A stretch of DNA of 64,000 nucleotides from Sphingomonas gilva (GCF_003515075.1 NZ_QWLV01000002.1:786723-850722); one strand, 5' to 3'; shown: positions 52,531 to 62,472, counted from the stretch's first letter. Notes: generated by a model not told the origin, from the letters alone. Numbers and translations are program-made.

Positions 52531-54975
52531 TTACCGGCCGATTCCCCACGTGCGAATGCGAAGCTGCTCGATCACCACGCCGGGATCGACCATCCAGAGG
52601 CGGATGCGATGGCGTCCGGCCGTTTCGATCCGGTGGCGGGACGTCGTGATCCGCACCGAATTGCTGACCGCCTCCGCCCATTCGCGCTCGCCGGTTCCGG
52701 CCCACAGGTCGATCGTCTGCGGCGGGGCGTCGCCGATCGCGATGGCGTAGCGCCGCCCGGTTCCCGTCACGTCGAGCGAGGGCGCCGCGAGCACCTCCAG
52801 CTGAACCTCGCCGCGGGGCAGCGTGACGTCATATTCCAGCATCGGCCCCTCGCCCGCGGAACGCGCGGAAGCGATCTGCGGCCAGGGCGTGACCGCGCGT
52901 CCGGTGATGCCGAGGCCGGGCACGGTGATCCAGCGGGCGTCGCCGTCCGGCCGCTGGCTGGCGAACGCGGCGGCCTCGATCGTCAGCGGAGCAGGCAGAG
53001 CCGCCGGGCCTTGCCTCGGGGTCGCGGCGGTTCCGGGGACGACGCGATGCACCTGCGGCATGATGTCCGTCTCGGGCTGCTGCCAGCCGGTATAGCCGAT
53101 ATGCGTCTGGGCCATCATGTGGCGCCACTTGCCGCCCTTCAGCGATTCGTAGCGCCGCCGGATCGCGCGGTCCTCGGCGAACAGGCGTTCCGCCTGGTCC
53201 GCCAATGCGTTCGCCTCCAGCCGCCCTTCGGACGCCGCGCGGCGGTTGCGCGCGACGGTCACATAGAGGCGCGCGAGATTGCCCGCGGCGCGCACCGGAT
53301 GCTCGACCAGCTGGAAGAACGCCGCCTCCGCATCGGCGGCGATCATCGGCCGCACCGCATCCACATCGCGGTCTAGCGCCGCCCATTCCGCCAGCACGCC
53401 GGCCGCCTCGCCATTGTCGAGGCTCCAGCTGTCGGGCGACCACAGTTCGGGCTTCTGCCGCGCGAGATAGCGCGTGGTGCGGTCGAGGATCGAGGCAATC
53501 GCGGCGGCGCTCCCCGCGCCGAACTGCTCGGCCGCCCAGGCGCGGTGATAGTCCGCCATCGCGTCGACGGTCATCGCGGCCGGGTTCCACGCCATGTCGA
53601 GGAAGAAGCTGGTCGGCAGCTCCATCGGCTTGAGGTCGCCGACATTGACGATCCACAGGCGGTCGACGCCGTGCGTCCAGGCCAGCGACATCTGCTCCCA
53701 GGTCCGCGAAATCTGGTTGGTGTTGAGCCACTTGTAGTTGCGCGGTCCGCCGACATAATCGAAATGATAATAGACGCCGTAGCCGCCCGCCCGCGTCTCG
53801 CCGGGCTTGGGGAGGCGGCGGATATTGCCCCAATTGTCGTCGGCGAACAGCAGGGTCACGTCGTCGGGCACCTGCATGCCCTGATCGTAATAGTCCTGCA
53901 CCTCCTTGTAGAGCGCCCATATCTGCGGCGTCTGCTCGGCGGGCTTGCCGGTAACGTCGGCGAGGATGGCGCGCTGGTCCGCGACAATGCGTTCCAGCAG
54001 CGAAATCGCGGTGCCCTCGATCATCGGCTCGTCGCCGTCGCCGCGCATGCCGATGGTGACCAGCGCCTCGCGCCCGGCGTTGCGCTCGATCCCTTCGCGC
54101 CAGAACCGGCGCAGCCGGGCGGTGTTGGCCGTATAGTCCCATGCGCCCGCCTTCTCGCGCTCCCATTCGACATGCGCGCGCAGCATCGGCTCGTGATGCG
54201 AGGTGCCGAGCACGATGCCCATCCGCTGGGCGAGCGCGGCGCTGGCCGGATCGTCCTGCCACAGCGATTTGCCCCACATCGCCGGCCACAGGTAATTGCC
54301 CTTCAGCCGCAGGGTCAGCTCGAACACGCGTTCGTAGAATTTCGCGTTGATGCCGCCGAAACTGGCCCTCGCCCATTCGCCGAGCGCCGGCTCCTCGTCG
54401 TTGAGGAAGATGCCGCGATAGCGCACCGCGGGCGCATCCGCGCGGCTGCCCGTGGCGACGAACAGGTTCGCCCGGCGGGCGACGGGCACGTCCGCCCACC
54501 AAGCCCAGGGCGACACGCCTGCGCGCCGCGACAGATCATAGACGCCGAAGATCGCGCCGCGCCGGTCGGCGCCGGCGATCACCAGCGCGCGCTCGACGCC
54601 CGGCATCGGCCGGTCGACCACCTGCTGGACGAAGCCCTCCCAGCGCCCGGCGGCCCCGCTCACGTCCAGCCGCCCTTCGGCGACCAGCCGGTCGATCAGC
54701 GGGCTCGCGCCGACGACGCCGATGATGATCGCTCGATCGGACGCCGTATCGTCGCGCACGCCGAGCGCGGCAAGATCGCGCGCCAGATCGTCGGCCGCGT
54801 CGCGCACGCCGGCATCGCCGCCGGGCTCGACGACAATCCTGGCCGGGACGCCCTCGGCGATCAGCGACAGCGCGCCGGGCGATGTCGTCTCGCAGATGGC
54901 GGCGTCGCCGGTGCAGGCGAAAGCCGGCGCGGCGAGCAGCGACAGCAGGAGCGCGGCGATATGCGCGATCTTCAT
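52531..54975 (-). CDS. GH115 xylan alpha-glucuronidase
   Basis: 814 residues from ATG at 54975, overlapping the GH2 gene (ATGA). Signal peptide MKIAHIAALLLSLLAAPAFA. The GH115 core is well visible: YRGIFLNDEEPALGEWARAS, LRLKGNYLWPAMWGKSLWQD, GIVLGTSHHEPMLRAHVEWE, FADDNWGNIRRLPKPGE and YYHFDYVGGPRNYKWLNTNQ, followed by a C-terminal beta domain. The enzyme removes glucuronic or methylglucuronic acid from xylan. The glucuronate pathway gene at 45867 would fit downstream use. Confidence 0.92.
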   Translation of the reverse strand: MKIAHIAALLLSLLAAPAFACTGDAAICETTSPGALSLIAEGVPARIVVEPGGDAGVRDAADDLARDLAALGVRDDTASDRAIIIGVVGASPLIDRLVAEGRLDVSGAAGRWEGFVQQVVDRPMPGVERALVIAGADRRGAIFGVYDLSRRAGVSPWAWWADVPVARRANLFVATGSRADAPAVRYRGIFLNDEEPALGEWARASFGGINAKFYERVFELTLRLKGNYLWPAMWGKSLWQDDPASAALAQRMGIVLGTSHHEPMLRAHVEWEREKAGAWDYTANTARLRRFWREGIERNAGREALVTIGMRGDGDEPMIEGTAISLLERIVADQRAILADVTGKPAEQTPQIWALYKEVQDYYDQGMQVPDDVTLLFADDNWGNIRRLPKPGETRAGGYGVYYHFDYVGGPRNYKWLNTNQISRTWEQMSLAWTHGVDRLWIVNVGDLKPMELPTSFFLDMAWNPAAMTVDAMADYHRAWAAEQFGAGSAAAIASILDRTTRYLARQKPELWSPDSWSLDNGEAAGVLAEWAALDRDVDAVRPMIAADAEAAFFQLVEHPVRAAGNLARLYVTVARNRRAASEGRLEANALADQAERLFAEDRAIRRRYESLKGGKWRHMMAQTHIGYTGWQQPETDIMPQVHRVVPGTAATPRQGPAALPAPLTIEAAAFASQRPDGDARWITVPGLGITGRAVTPWPQIASARSAGEGPMLEYDVTLPRGEVQLEVLAAPSLDVTGTGRRYAIAIGDAPPQTIDLWAGTGEREWAEAVSNSVRITTSRHRIETAGRHRIRLWMVDPGVVIEQLRIRTWGIGR

Positions 54976-57692
54976 CGCCTGGCGGCCGCGGCGGTGATGC
55001 TTGCGCGTCCGGCGGTCATCCCCTCCGCTTCCGCGATCAGCGTGATGCGGCCGGGCGTCTTCGCCCGGACGATCGCCAGCGCCTTGCCGTTGAAGGCGGC
55101 GCGCCGCGCGGAGGGGAAGGCGGTCATGTCGGTCGGATCGCCGTTGTCGGTCGCGACCAGCTCGCCCGGTCCCTCGATCCGGAAACGGATCATCGCATCC
55201 GATCGGGGCGCGATCCGCCCCTCGGCATCGACCACATCGATGGTGACGAAGGCGAGATCGCGGCCATCGGCATCGATGCGGCTGCGGTCGACCGTGGCCG
55301 AAAGCTTCGCCGCCGGTCCGGCGGTGGTCTTCGTCGCGGTCGCCCAGGGCTCGCCGTCCTTCCAGGTGACGACCTTCACCTCGCCGGGTTCGTAGGTCAC
55401 GTAATCCCAGCGGAAGCGATAGGCGAAGGGCGCGCGCTTGATGCGCCCCTGCGACTTGCCGTTGACGAACAGCTCCGCCTCGTCGGCCGAGCTGAAGACG
55501 TGGACCGGGGTGACCTCGCCCTCGCGGCCCGGCCAGGTCCAATGCGGCAGGATGTGCGCGAACTTCAGGTCGGGGCGCCAGCGCGACTGATAGAGGTAGA
55601 AGCGGTCCTTGGGAAAGCCGGCCAGGTCGACGATGCCCGAATAGGAGCTGCGCGAGCTGTAATAGGGCGTCGGCTCGCCCAGATAGTCGAACCCCGTCCA
55701 GACGAACTCGCCCGCGACGAACGGATGCTGGTCCTGCGCGCTGAACTCGCGGTCGGGCGAGGAGCCGAAATCGGCGGAATGAAGCTCATAGGCGCTCACA
55801 TGCCGCGTCTCGGGATCGCCGCCCGATCCGGGGCGGACCGGCCCGCTGACGCTGCCCGACACGGGGAACAGGAACTCGCCGCGGCTGCTCAGCGTCGAAG
55901 CGCTCTCGCTTTCGAAGATCACCTTGTCGGGAAACTTCGCGCGGAAGGCGGCATATTGGCCGGGCAGCGTGCGCACGCCCGCGCCCTGATAGTTGATGTT
56001 GATGACATCCACCTCGGCGGGCAGCGGCATCTCCGGCCGGGCATAGTTCATCGCGGTGGTGGTCGGACGGGTCGGGTCCTCCTCGCGCACGATCGATACC
56101 AGCCGCCGCGCGATCTTCGCCCCGTCCTCGCCGGTATATTGCTCGCCCACCTCGTTGCCGATGCTCCACAGGATCACCGATGGATGGTTGCGGTCGCGGC
56201 GCAGCATCGATCGCAGGTCGGCCTCGTGCCAGTCGGGGAAGATCAGATGAAAATCGAGCGGCGTCTTCTTGCGTTCCCACACGTCGAACACCTCGTCGAT
56301 CACGAGGAAGCCCATCCGGTCGGTCAGCTCGAGCAGCTCGGGCGCGGGCGGATTGTGGCTCATGCGGATCGCGTTGACCCCCATCTCGCGCAGGATCTCG
56401 AGCTGCCGCTCGGCGGCGCGGGCGTTGAACGCCGCGCCGATCGCGCCGAGATCGTGGTGGTTGTTGACCCCGTTGAGGCGGATGTGCTCGCCATTCACCA
56501 CGACCCCCCGGTCGGGATCGAACCGGACGTCGCGAATGCCGAAGGGCGTTTCATACCGGTCCACCACCCGCTCATTCGAGCGGACGGTGGACACCATGAC
56601 ATAGCGATTGGGCTGCTGCGTCGGCGGCGGTCCCCATAGCCGGGGCTTGGCGATGCGGGCCGATCCCGCGAACCGCGCATCGGCGTTCGGCGCTATCGGC
56701 AAGGACACGGGCGCGATGCGCGCCACGGGCTTGCCGATGCGCAGCCCATTCTCGTCCAGCGCGTAGATCCGGCTCTCGACCTCGACCGCCGCCTCGCGAT
56801 CCGAGCGGTTGTCGATCTTGAGCGCCAGATCGACCCTGGCCGACGCCGCGCTCACCTCGGATGTGGTGACGAAGCTGCCCCAATGGCCGACATGGATCGG
56901 ATCGGCCTTCACCAGCCAGACGTCGCGGTAGAGCCCGCCGCCGGGATACCAGCGCGAGGATTCGGGCGGATTGTCCAGCCGGACCGCCAGCTGGTTGCGC
57001 CCGCCCGGTGCGACATAAGGCGTCAGGTCGAGCCGCCAGCTGTTATAGCCGTAGGGCCACCCGCCGACGAGCTTGCCGTTCAGCCACACCGTCGCATAGG
57101 CCATCGCCCCTTCGACATCGAGGAAGATCGACCGCCCCGCATCGCTCGCCGGAATGTCGAGCGCTTTGCGATACCAGCCGATGCCCCAGCTTTTCAGCCG
57201 GCCCATCCCGCCATAAGGCCCCTCTTCCAGGAACGGCCCCTCGATCGCCCAGTCATGCGGCAGGGTGACGCGCTGCCATGCGCTGTCGTCGAATCCGGGC
57301 TGGACATAGGACACATCGCCCCCGGGATGGCCCGCCGGGCGGACATGACGCTTCGCCGGATCGGCGATGAACGGGTTGGCGGTGGGCAATATCCAGGGCT
57401 TCAGGACCTTGGCCCCCGCCCTGCGGACGGCCGCCGCCTCCTCCGGCTCGGCATCGGCGATGCGGCCATCGGCGGTGCGCTCGACCTTGGGGCGGACGTC
57501 GTAGCGCAGATCGACCGAGAGCCCGGCGGGGTCGCCACGCGCGAAGCGCCAGTCGTCGCTTATCCGGATGCGTTCGCGGCCGCCGCCCGCCTGCCCCAGC
57601 GCCGGCGATGCGATCAGCAGCCAGCCGATCGCCAAGGCGAAACATGCCTGCGCCAGGGCCGGCACGCCGCCCTTCAACCGATTGCCGCGCAT
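54972..57692 (-). CDS. GH2 family glycoside hydrolase (beta-galactosidase type)
   Basis: 906 residues from ATG at 57692 (AGGAGGGG upstream). Signal/anchor helix (ALAQACFALAIGWLLIASPA), then GH2 sandwich, Ig-like and TIM-barrel domains. Catalytic acid Glu in VILWSIGNEVGEQ, nucleophile Glu in VIFESESASTLSS, and HNPPAPELLELTDRMGF. The C-terminal part resembles the extra domains of DUF4982-type enzymes (FPKDRFYLYQSRW). Within a xylan locus it could act as beta-xylosidase-, galactosidase- or glucuronidase-like; substrate open. Confidence 0.88.
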   Translation of the reverse strand: MRGNRLKGGVPALAQACFALAIGWLLIASPALGQAGGGRERIRISDDWRFARGDPAGLSVDLRYDVRPKVERTADGRIADAEPEEAAAVRRAGAKVLKPWILPTANPFIADPAKRHVRPAGHPGGDVSYVQPGFDDSAWQRVTLPHDWAIEGPFLEEGPYGGMGRLKSWGIGWYRKALDIPASDAGRSIFLDVEGAMAYATVWLNGKLVGGWPYGYNSWRLDLTPYVAPGGRNQLAVRLDNPPESSRWYPGGGLYRDVWLVKADPIHVGHWGSFVTTSEVSAASARVDLALKIDNRSDREAAVEVESRIYALDENGLRIGKPVARIAPVSLPIAPNADARFAGSARIAKPRLWGPPPTQQPNRYVMVSTVRSNERVVDRYETPFGIRDVRFDPDRGVVVNGEHIRLNGVNNHHDLGAIGAAFNARAAERQLEILREMGVNAIRMSHNPPAPELLELTDRMGFLVIDEVFDVWERKKTPLDFHLIFPDWHEADLRSMLRRDRNHPSVILWSIGNEVGEQYTGEDGAKIARRLVSIVREEDPTRPTTTAMNYARPEMPLPAEVDVININYQGAGVRTLPGQYAAFRAKFPDKVIFESESASTLSSRGEFLFPVSGSVSGPVRPGSGGDPETRHVSAYELHSADFGSSPDREFSAQDQHPFVAGEFVWTGFDYLGEPTPYYSSRSSYSGIVDLAGFPKDRFYLYQSRWRPDLKFAHILPHWTWPGREGEVTPVHVFSSADEAELFVNGKSQGRIKRAPFAYRFRWDYVTYEPGEVKVVTWKDGEPWATATKTTAGPAAKLSATVDRSRIDADGRDLAFVTIDVVDAEGRIAPRSDAMIRFRIEGPGELVATDNGDPTDMTAFPSARRAAFNGKALAIVRAKTPGRITLIAEAEGMTAGRASITAAAARR

Positions 57693-57740
57693 GTCCCCTC
57701 CTGAAGCCGTCCAGCCGATATTTTGCGGCTTGCGTATCGA

Positions 57741-57748
57741 TAGCGCTA
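57741..57748. promoter_or_regulatory. TAGCGCTA operator, site 1 (proximal to GH2 gene)
   Basis: GATAGCGCTAACAT around a perfect TAGCGCTA palindrome, 49 bp upstream of the GH2 start. It resembles LacI-type XylR operators of Caulobacter xylose genes. The same core occurs at 57886, in the promoter region of the divergent TonB receptor. Confidence 0.7.
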
Positions 57749-57885
57749 ACATACTGTTCGAGCAATTATCGTCAACCGCGCGTGCCGGCAGCTATGCGCA
57801 TGATACGTTGCAGGCGGCCAATCAGCGTCGAAAGTTGCGAACTGCTGGCGATTACTCCGACATTAGGATTGACGATTTTCCTTGA

Positions 57886-57893
57886 TAGCGCTA
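57886..57893. promoter_or_regulatory. TAGCGCTA operator, site 2 (proximal to TonB receptor)
   Basis: GATAGCGCTACCAT, 11 of 14 bases plus the core shared with site 1; 75 bp before the receptor ATG. The pair, 145 bp apart, could allow looping by one repressor over both promoters. No LacI gene lies in the locus itself. Confidence 0.7.
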
Positions 57894-57967
57894 CCATAGC
57901 GGCGTCGCGAATTTTTCGCGGCGAGTGGGGCAGGCCGCGACGACGGCCGCCTTCAGGGAGAGGTAAG

Positions 57968-60900
57968 ATGCGGACGAACTTGATCATGCGTCGCGCGGGT
58001 GTCGCGTCGGCGTTTCTGCTCGCCACCACGGCTTGGCCGGTGCTCGCGCAAACCGCCGACACGTCGGCGCCATCGGCCGGCAGCACCGCGCAGGAGCCGG
58101 CCGCCGCCGATACGCAGGAGGGCGCGGGTCAAACCCAGCCGACCCAGATCGACCCGGCCGACGCCTCCGGCCAGGAGATCGTCGTCACCGGCTATCGCGC
58201 CTCGCTGCAGAGCCAGACCAACGCCAAGCGCAATTCGATCGGCTTCACCGACACCATCTTCGCCGAGGATATCGGCAAGTTCCCCGACACCAACATCGCC
58301 GAATCGGTGAACCGCATCCCCGGCGTCACCATCAGCCGCGAGGTGACGGGCGAAGGCTCAAACGTCGCGATCCGCGGTCTGGGCACCAACTTCACCCGCG
58401 TGCTCCTGAACGGCGCGCCGGTCGCGGTCGCCTCGGTCCGGTTCGACGCGCAGAGCACCAATCGCGAGGTCGACCTCGATCTGCTGCCGACCGAGCTGTT
58501 CACCCAGCTGACCGTCAGCAAGACGCCGACGGCAAGCCAGATCGAAGGCGGCGCCGCCGGCACCGTCAACCTGCGCTCCGCCCGGCCGTTCGACAATCCC
58601 GAACCCTATGTCAGCTACGGCCTCCAGGGATCGAAGGTGAGCGGCGCGGAGGACTGGGGCTATCGCGGCCATATGCTCGCAAGCGCGACCTTCGGCAATT
58701 TCGGCATCCTCGCGGGCGTGGCCGCGGTCCGCAACAACTTCCGGGTCGACGGATTCGAGACGATCGGCTGGACCAATCCCAATCTCACCGTGCCGCCCCT
58801 CGACGACCCAACCCCTGCGCAGATCGCGGCGGCGCAGTGCCGCGGCGGCGTGTCCGTCTGCAACACGACGGGCGGCGGCAACTTCACGATTCCGGGCACG
58901 GTTCCCGTCAATGCCGGCAACGGTCTCGTCTTCGGCGACATCCTCAACCAGGAAGCGCTGCTCGCGCTCAACCCGGGCGCGACGCTGCAGCAGATCGATA
59001 ACGGCCTGCTGCCGCGCCTCGGCCGCCCGAGGACCGAAGTCGGTTTCCGCGATCGCCAGAACTATCTCGCTTCGGCCGAGTGGCGGCCCAGCGACAATCT
59101 CCATTTCTATGTCGACGGCATGTACGGCAAGCGGACGACCGAGTTCACCCGCACGTCGATGAACTGGGTGGTGCGCAACGGCGCGGCCATCCCGATCAAC
59201 ACCACCTATGACAGGGAGGATTGCGCCTCGGGCTGCGTCGTCACCTCGGGCACCTACGCGAACGCGCAATTCTTCCTCGAATATCGGCCCTATCGCGACG
59301 TGCAGGATTATTGGGGAGTCAATCCGGGCGCCGAGTTCACGATCAACGACTGGATCAAGGGCGACCTGCAGGCCAACTACACCAAGAGCAATTTCCGTCG
59401 CGAAAGCCCGACGGTGCTGGTGATCACGCCGCCCAGCAGCGGCGTCACCGTCACCTACACCAATAATGGCGGGATCCCGGACATCGCCTCGAACATCGAT
59501 CTCAACGATCCGAACAACTACGGCTGGGCCGGCGGCGGCCGAGTCAACCTGAACGGCGAGGAGCGCGAGACCGAGACCAAGGGCATTCGCGGCAGCCTGC
59601 TGTTCGGCGACGAGACGCGCTTCAGCGTTCGCGTCGGCGGCGCCTATGACGACACCAAGCGCCGGATCACGCCGTTCGACAACACCAATCCGTGGCAGAA
59701 TGCGATCTGCGGCAATGGGCCTAGCGTATTGCTGCAGGCGCCGAACACCGCCACCACGCCGTGCACCGGCCTGGACGAGCCCGGCAGCACGCCGCCGGCG
59801 GGCTTCCCGACCTATCCGGGCTATGGCACCAACTTCACCGCGGGCGCCCCGCCGATCACCTATGCCGGCTCGCTGATCCCGACCGTCGCGGTGCCCAGCT
59901 ATCTGCTGCCGGGCAGCAACGGCTTCATCACCGTCGACTGGGACAAGTTCCGCGCGGACACCAACTATGACGCGCTGCTCGCCGGCGCGACGGAGGTGGG
60001 CAGCGGCAGCAGCGGGGCCAATGGCGGCCTGATCCAGGAAAAGGTGACCGGCACCTTCGTGGAGGGCAACGGCATCATCGACATCGGCGACAACACGCTG
60101 CGCCTGAACGCGGGCGTGCGCTACGTCCGCACCGAGCAGATCGTCGGCGGGCGGGTGAGCGTTCCCGATCCGCGCAACACCCTGCCCGATCCGGACGGGG
60201 CCGGTCCGCTGCCGGCGCCGCAGATCGCCGACGGCGGGCGTTATCCCAACATCACCACCTTCCCGACGACGCGCACGCTCTATTCCAACTTCCTGCCGTC
60301 GGCGAGCCTCGCCTTCGACATGGGCGGCAAGGCGGTCGCCCGCGCGTCGATCTCGCGAACGATGACCCGGCCGGATCCCAATCAGCTGCTGCCTGGCGCG
60401 AGTTTCGTCCAACCCTCCGCCGATGTCGGCACCGTCGGCAACAGCGCGCTCGATCCCTATATCTCGACCAATATCGATCTCGGCTTCGAATATTATACCG
60501 GCGGCGAGGGCGTGATCGCGGTTGCGGCGTTCCGCAAGTCGATCACCGGCTTCACGGTGAACGGCACCAATACGGTGCCTTTCTCGTTCCTTGCGCCCTA
60601 CGGCATCACGCTGGAATCGCTGACCGCTGCGCAAAGGGACGCGCTGCGCGCAAGGGCCCAGCCGGGGCAGGATCTCAACACGGTCGACATCATCATCCAG
60701 CAGCAGGTGAACGCGCCGGGCAAGCTCAAGGTCAACGGCCTGGAGTTCCAGGTCACCCAGCCGCTCGACTTCCTGACCGAACATGTCGGCGTGCGCGGCT
60801 TCGGCTTCCAGGGCAACCTGACGCTGATCGACCAGAAGGGAGAGGGCGCCGCGCCGGCGGTGGCGCTGGGCGTGTCGCCGACCACCTATTCGCTCACCGG

Positions 60901-61210
60901 CTATTATGACGGCAACGGCATCTCCGGCCGCCTGACCTACACCTACAATGAAGGCGGCCAGGGGTCGGGCCTGAACCAGAACAGCATTCCCGCGGCCGCC
61001 ATCTTCGGACGCGAGTACAGCCAGCTGGATTTCTCGGGCAATTTCGACCTGGGTGAGATGTTCGGCAACGATTACCTGCCGACCATCGTGGTCAACGTCA
61101 TCAACATCACCAAGCAGGCGCAGGGCAGCTACTTCCAGTTCGAGAATGCGACGTTCAACGAATATAATCCCGGACGCACCCTGCTGATCGGCGTTCGCGG
61201 CAGGTTCTGA
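57968..61210 (+). CDS. TonB-dependent receptor for oligosaccharides
   Basis: 1080 residues from ATG at 57968 (GGGAGAGG upstream). Signal peptide (AGVASAFLLATTAWPVLAQ), TonB box-like EIVVTGYRASLQSQTNAKRN, plug with DIGKFPDTNIAESVNRIPGV and GSNVAIRGLGTNFTRVLLNG, then a large beta barrel ending in Phe (GVRGRF), as the BAM signal demands. This is the Caulobacter/Xanthomonas-type family used for plant polysaccharide fragments. With GH115 and GH2 divergent, acidic xylo-oligosaccharides are the probable substrate. Confidence 0.93.
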   Translation: MRTNLIMRRAGVASAFLLATTAWPVLAQTADTSAPSAGSTAQEPAAADTQEGAGQTQPTQIDPADASGQEIVVTGYRASLQSQTNAKRNSIGFTDTIFAEDIGKFPDTNIAESVNRIPGVTISREVTGEGSNVAIRGLGTNFTRVLLNGAPVAVASVRFDAQSTNREVDLDLLPTELFTQLTVSKTPTASQIEGGAAGTVNLRSARPFDNPEPYVSYGLQGSKVSGAEDWGYRGHMLASATFGNFGILAGVAAVRNNFRVDGFETIGWTNPNLTVPPLDDPTPAQIAAAQCRGGVSVCNTTGGGNFTIPGTVPVNAGNGLVFGDILNQEALLALNPGATLQQIDNGLLPRLGRPRTEVGFRDRQNYLASAEWRPSDNLHFYVDGMYGKRTTEFTRTSMNWVVRNGAAIPINTTYDREDCASGCVVTSGTYANAQFFLEYRPYRDVQDYWGVNPGAEFTINDWIKGDLQANYTKSNFRRESPTVLVITPPSSGVTVTYTNNGGIPDIASNIDLNDPNNYGWAGGGRVNLNGEERETETKGIRGSLLFGDETRFSVRVGGAYDDTKRRITPFDNTNPWQNAICGNGPSVLLQAPNTATTPCTGLDEPGSTPPAGFPTYPGYGTNFTAGAPPITYAGSLIPTVAVPSYLLPGSNGFITVDWDKFRADTNYDALLAGATEVGSGSSGANGGLIQEKVTGTFVEGNGIIDIGDNTLRLNAGVRYVRTEQIVGGRVSVPDPRNTLPDPDGAGPLPAPQIADGGRYPNITTFPTTRTLYSNFLPSASLAFDMGGKAVARASISRTMTRPDPNQLLPGASFVQPSADVGTVGNSALDPYISTNIDLGFEYYTGGEGVIAVAAFRKSITGFTVNGTNTVPFSFLAPYGITLESLTAAQRDALRARAQPGQDLNTVDIIIQQQVNAPGKLKVNGLEFQVTQPLDFLTEHVGVRGFGFQGNLTLIDQKGEGAAPAVALGVSPTTYSLTGYYDGNGISGRLTYTYNEGGQGSGLNQNSIPAAAIFGREYSQLDFSGNFDLGEMFGNDYLPTIVVNVINITKQAQGSYFQFENATFNEYNPGRTLLIGVRGRF

Positions 61211-61246
61211 CAAACCGCCCGCGCGAGAGTGAATGCGCTTCGGAAT

Positions 61247-61277
61247 GGGTGACCGGCATCGTCGGTCACCCATTTTC
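61247..61277 (+). terminator. Rho-independent terminator of the TonB receptor gene
   Basis: Perfect 9-bp stem GGGTGACCG/CGGTCACCC with a 7-nt loop, followed by ATTTTC, 37 bp after the stop. Confidence 0.85.
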
Positions 61278-61304
61278 GTTGGCGAAAGACCTCGGTGCGG
61301 TTCG

Positions 61305-62012
61305 CTAGATCGCTTCGACCGAAAAGTCCGGTGAACCGGACCAGGTCAGTCTATACATGGCGCCTTGCACCACGGACTGCACCACGTTCGGCCAAAGCGC
61401 GGCGATGCAGGTGCCGCCGCTATGTCGCACCGAGGGATAGATGATCCCGTTGTGACCAGCGCCCCGGGCCGCGACGGCGACGGCGTTGCCGGCAGGATAG
61501 CCGATGCGCGGATCCGGATGAAGGCTGGCATGGTCCGGGCATCGCCTCAGATCGACGAACACGCCCGACATGCTGGCGTGCATCTCCACATATTCCACGA
61601 TCGCATTGAAATCGCCGGCGTCGGCAAGGGCCCTTGTCAGGTGATAGCCGACCTCGGCAATGCAGGTTTCAACGGCCAGAGCCGCATACCAGGCACCCCG
61701 CCCGACCGGGCCGAAGCGCGTCGGCTCACGCGGCTTGGCGTAGGCGAAACTCGCGTTGATGAATTTCGCGTGCGGAACGCCATGCACCAGTTCTTCGGCA
61801 CTTATGGCGCCAAGACCCCGCTCCTCCGCGATCAGCCGCCCGCTGGTCGCACCCTCGATCTCGGCAAGCGAGACGCGTTCCTCTTCATCGTCGGATAGCG
61901 CCGCCAGGACGGCCTCCCGCAATCGGGCGCTCGAGACCAGCCGGATGGTTTGGGAGAAGGCCTCCCGGACTACGGGCAGTTCGACGGCAGGTCCGCCCTC
62001 AGAGACCGCCAC
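61305..62012 (-). CDS. RES-domain toxin (NAD-degrading type)
   Basis: 235 residues. The RES core is present: ARFxx-like TRFGPVGRGAWYAALAVETC with an Arg and Glu, AEVGYHLTRALAD, and the C-terminal NGIIYPSVRHSGGTCIAALW that contains the Ser. Known RES toxins break down NAD+. It overlaps the antitoxin gene by 14 bp, antitoxin first. About 90 N-terminal residues precede the RES fold. Confidence 0.9.
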   Translation of the reverse strand: MAVSEGGPAVELPVVREAFSQTIRLVSSARLREAVLAALSDDEEERVSLAEIEGATSGRLIAEERGLGAISAEELVHGVPHAKFINASFAYAKPREPTRFGPVGRGAWYAALAVETCIAEVGYHLTRALADAGDFNAIVEYVEMHASMSGVFVDLRRCPDHASLHPDPRIGYPAGNAVAVAARGAGHNGIIYPSVRHSGGTCIAALWPNVVQSVVQGAMYRLTWSGSPDFSVEAI

Positions 62013-62436
62013 GAAGCGCGTCGATATATTGACGGATCTCGAGCATGCGCGGAATGCCCCCCTCGATCATCGCGTCCATGGGTGATTTGCGATCGAACAC
62101 GGGTCCCCGGTTGACCAGTTGGGGCCACCGATCAGCCATGCTGTCCGCGAACAGCAGATGCAGGCCCTTGAAAAGGCCGATCAGCGCCGATGCCCGGGTC
62201 AGTTGATCCTGGCTCAGCACGCCGTCCCAGCGCCCGGCCTTAACCCGATCCCATGTGCTCTCGGAAACGCCCAACAGCGAAGCCGCCTCCGCATTCGTCG
62301 CGCCCCACGCGCGCATCAGGCGCACCACCGCCTTGGTCGCCGCACCGGTGAGGCGGCGACGATCCTCTTCGGCGGCGAAAGTCTGCAATCCGACGGGGCC
62401 GACAGATGACCGGTCCAGCGAGAGCATATTCTGCAT
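61999..62436 (-). CDS. Xre/MbcA/ParS-type antitoxin of the RES toxin
   Basis: 145 residues from ATG at 62436 (AGGAG 8 nt upstream). An N-terminal Xre-like HTH (AEAASLLGVSESTWDRVKAG) and a C-terminal toxin-binding domain (LFADSMADRWPQLVNRGPVF, ...MDAMIEGGIPRMLEIRQYID). The longer open frame is upstream noise. The protein should bind the toxin and repress the operon, perhaps at the palindrome at 62465-62472. Confidence 0.88.
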   Translation of the reverse strand: MQNMLSLDRSSVGPVGLQTFAAEEDRRRLTGAATKAVVRLMRAWGATNAEAASLLGVSESTWDRVKAGRWDGVLSQDQLTRASALIGLFKGLHLLFADSMADRWPQLVNRGPVFDRKSPMDAMIEGGIPRMLEIRQYIDALRGGL

Positions 62437-62464
62437 GACGCGTCTCCTGATGCGCTTATAATCA

Positions 62465-62472
62465 TCACGTGA
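62465..62472. promoter_or_regulatory. Candidate toxin-antitoxin operator
   Basis: TCACGTGA is a perfect 8-bp palindrome 29 bp upstream of the antitoxin ATG, next to a TTATAA box (62456-62461 region) that may be the -10 element on the minus strand. Position suits autorepression. Confidence 0.4.

Noticed and set aside
58358..61273. 971-codon minus-strand open frame opposite the TonB receptor
   Set aside because: Asp/Arg/Ala-rich shadow of the receptor gene; no start signal or domain.
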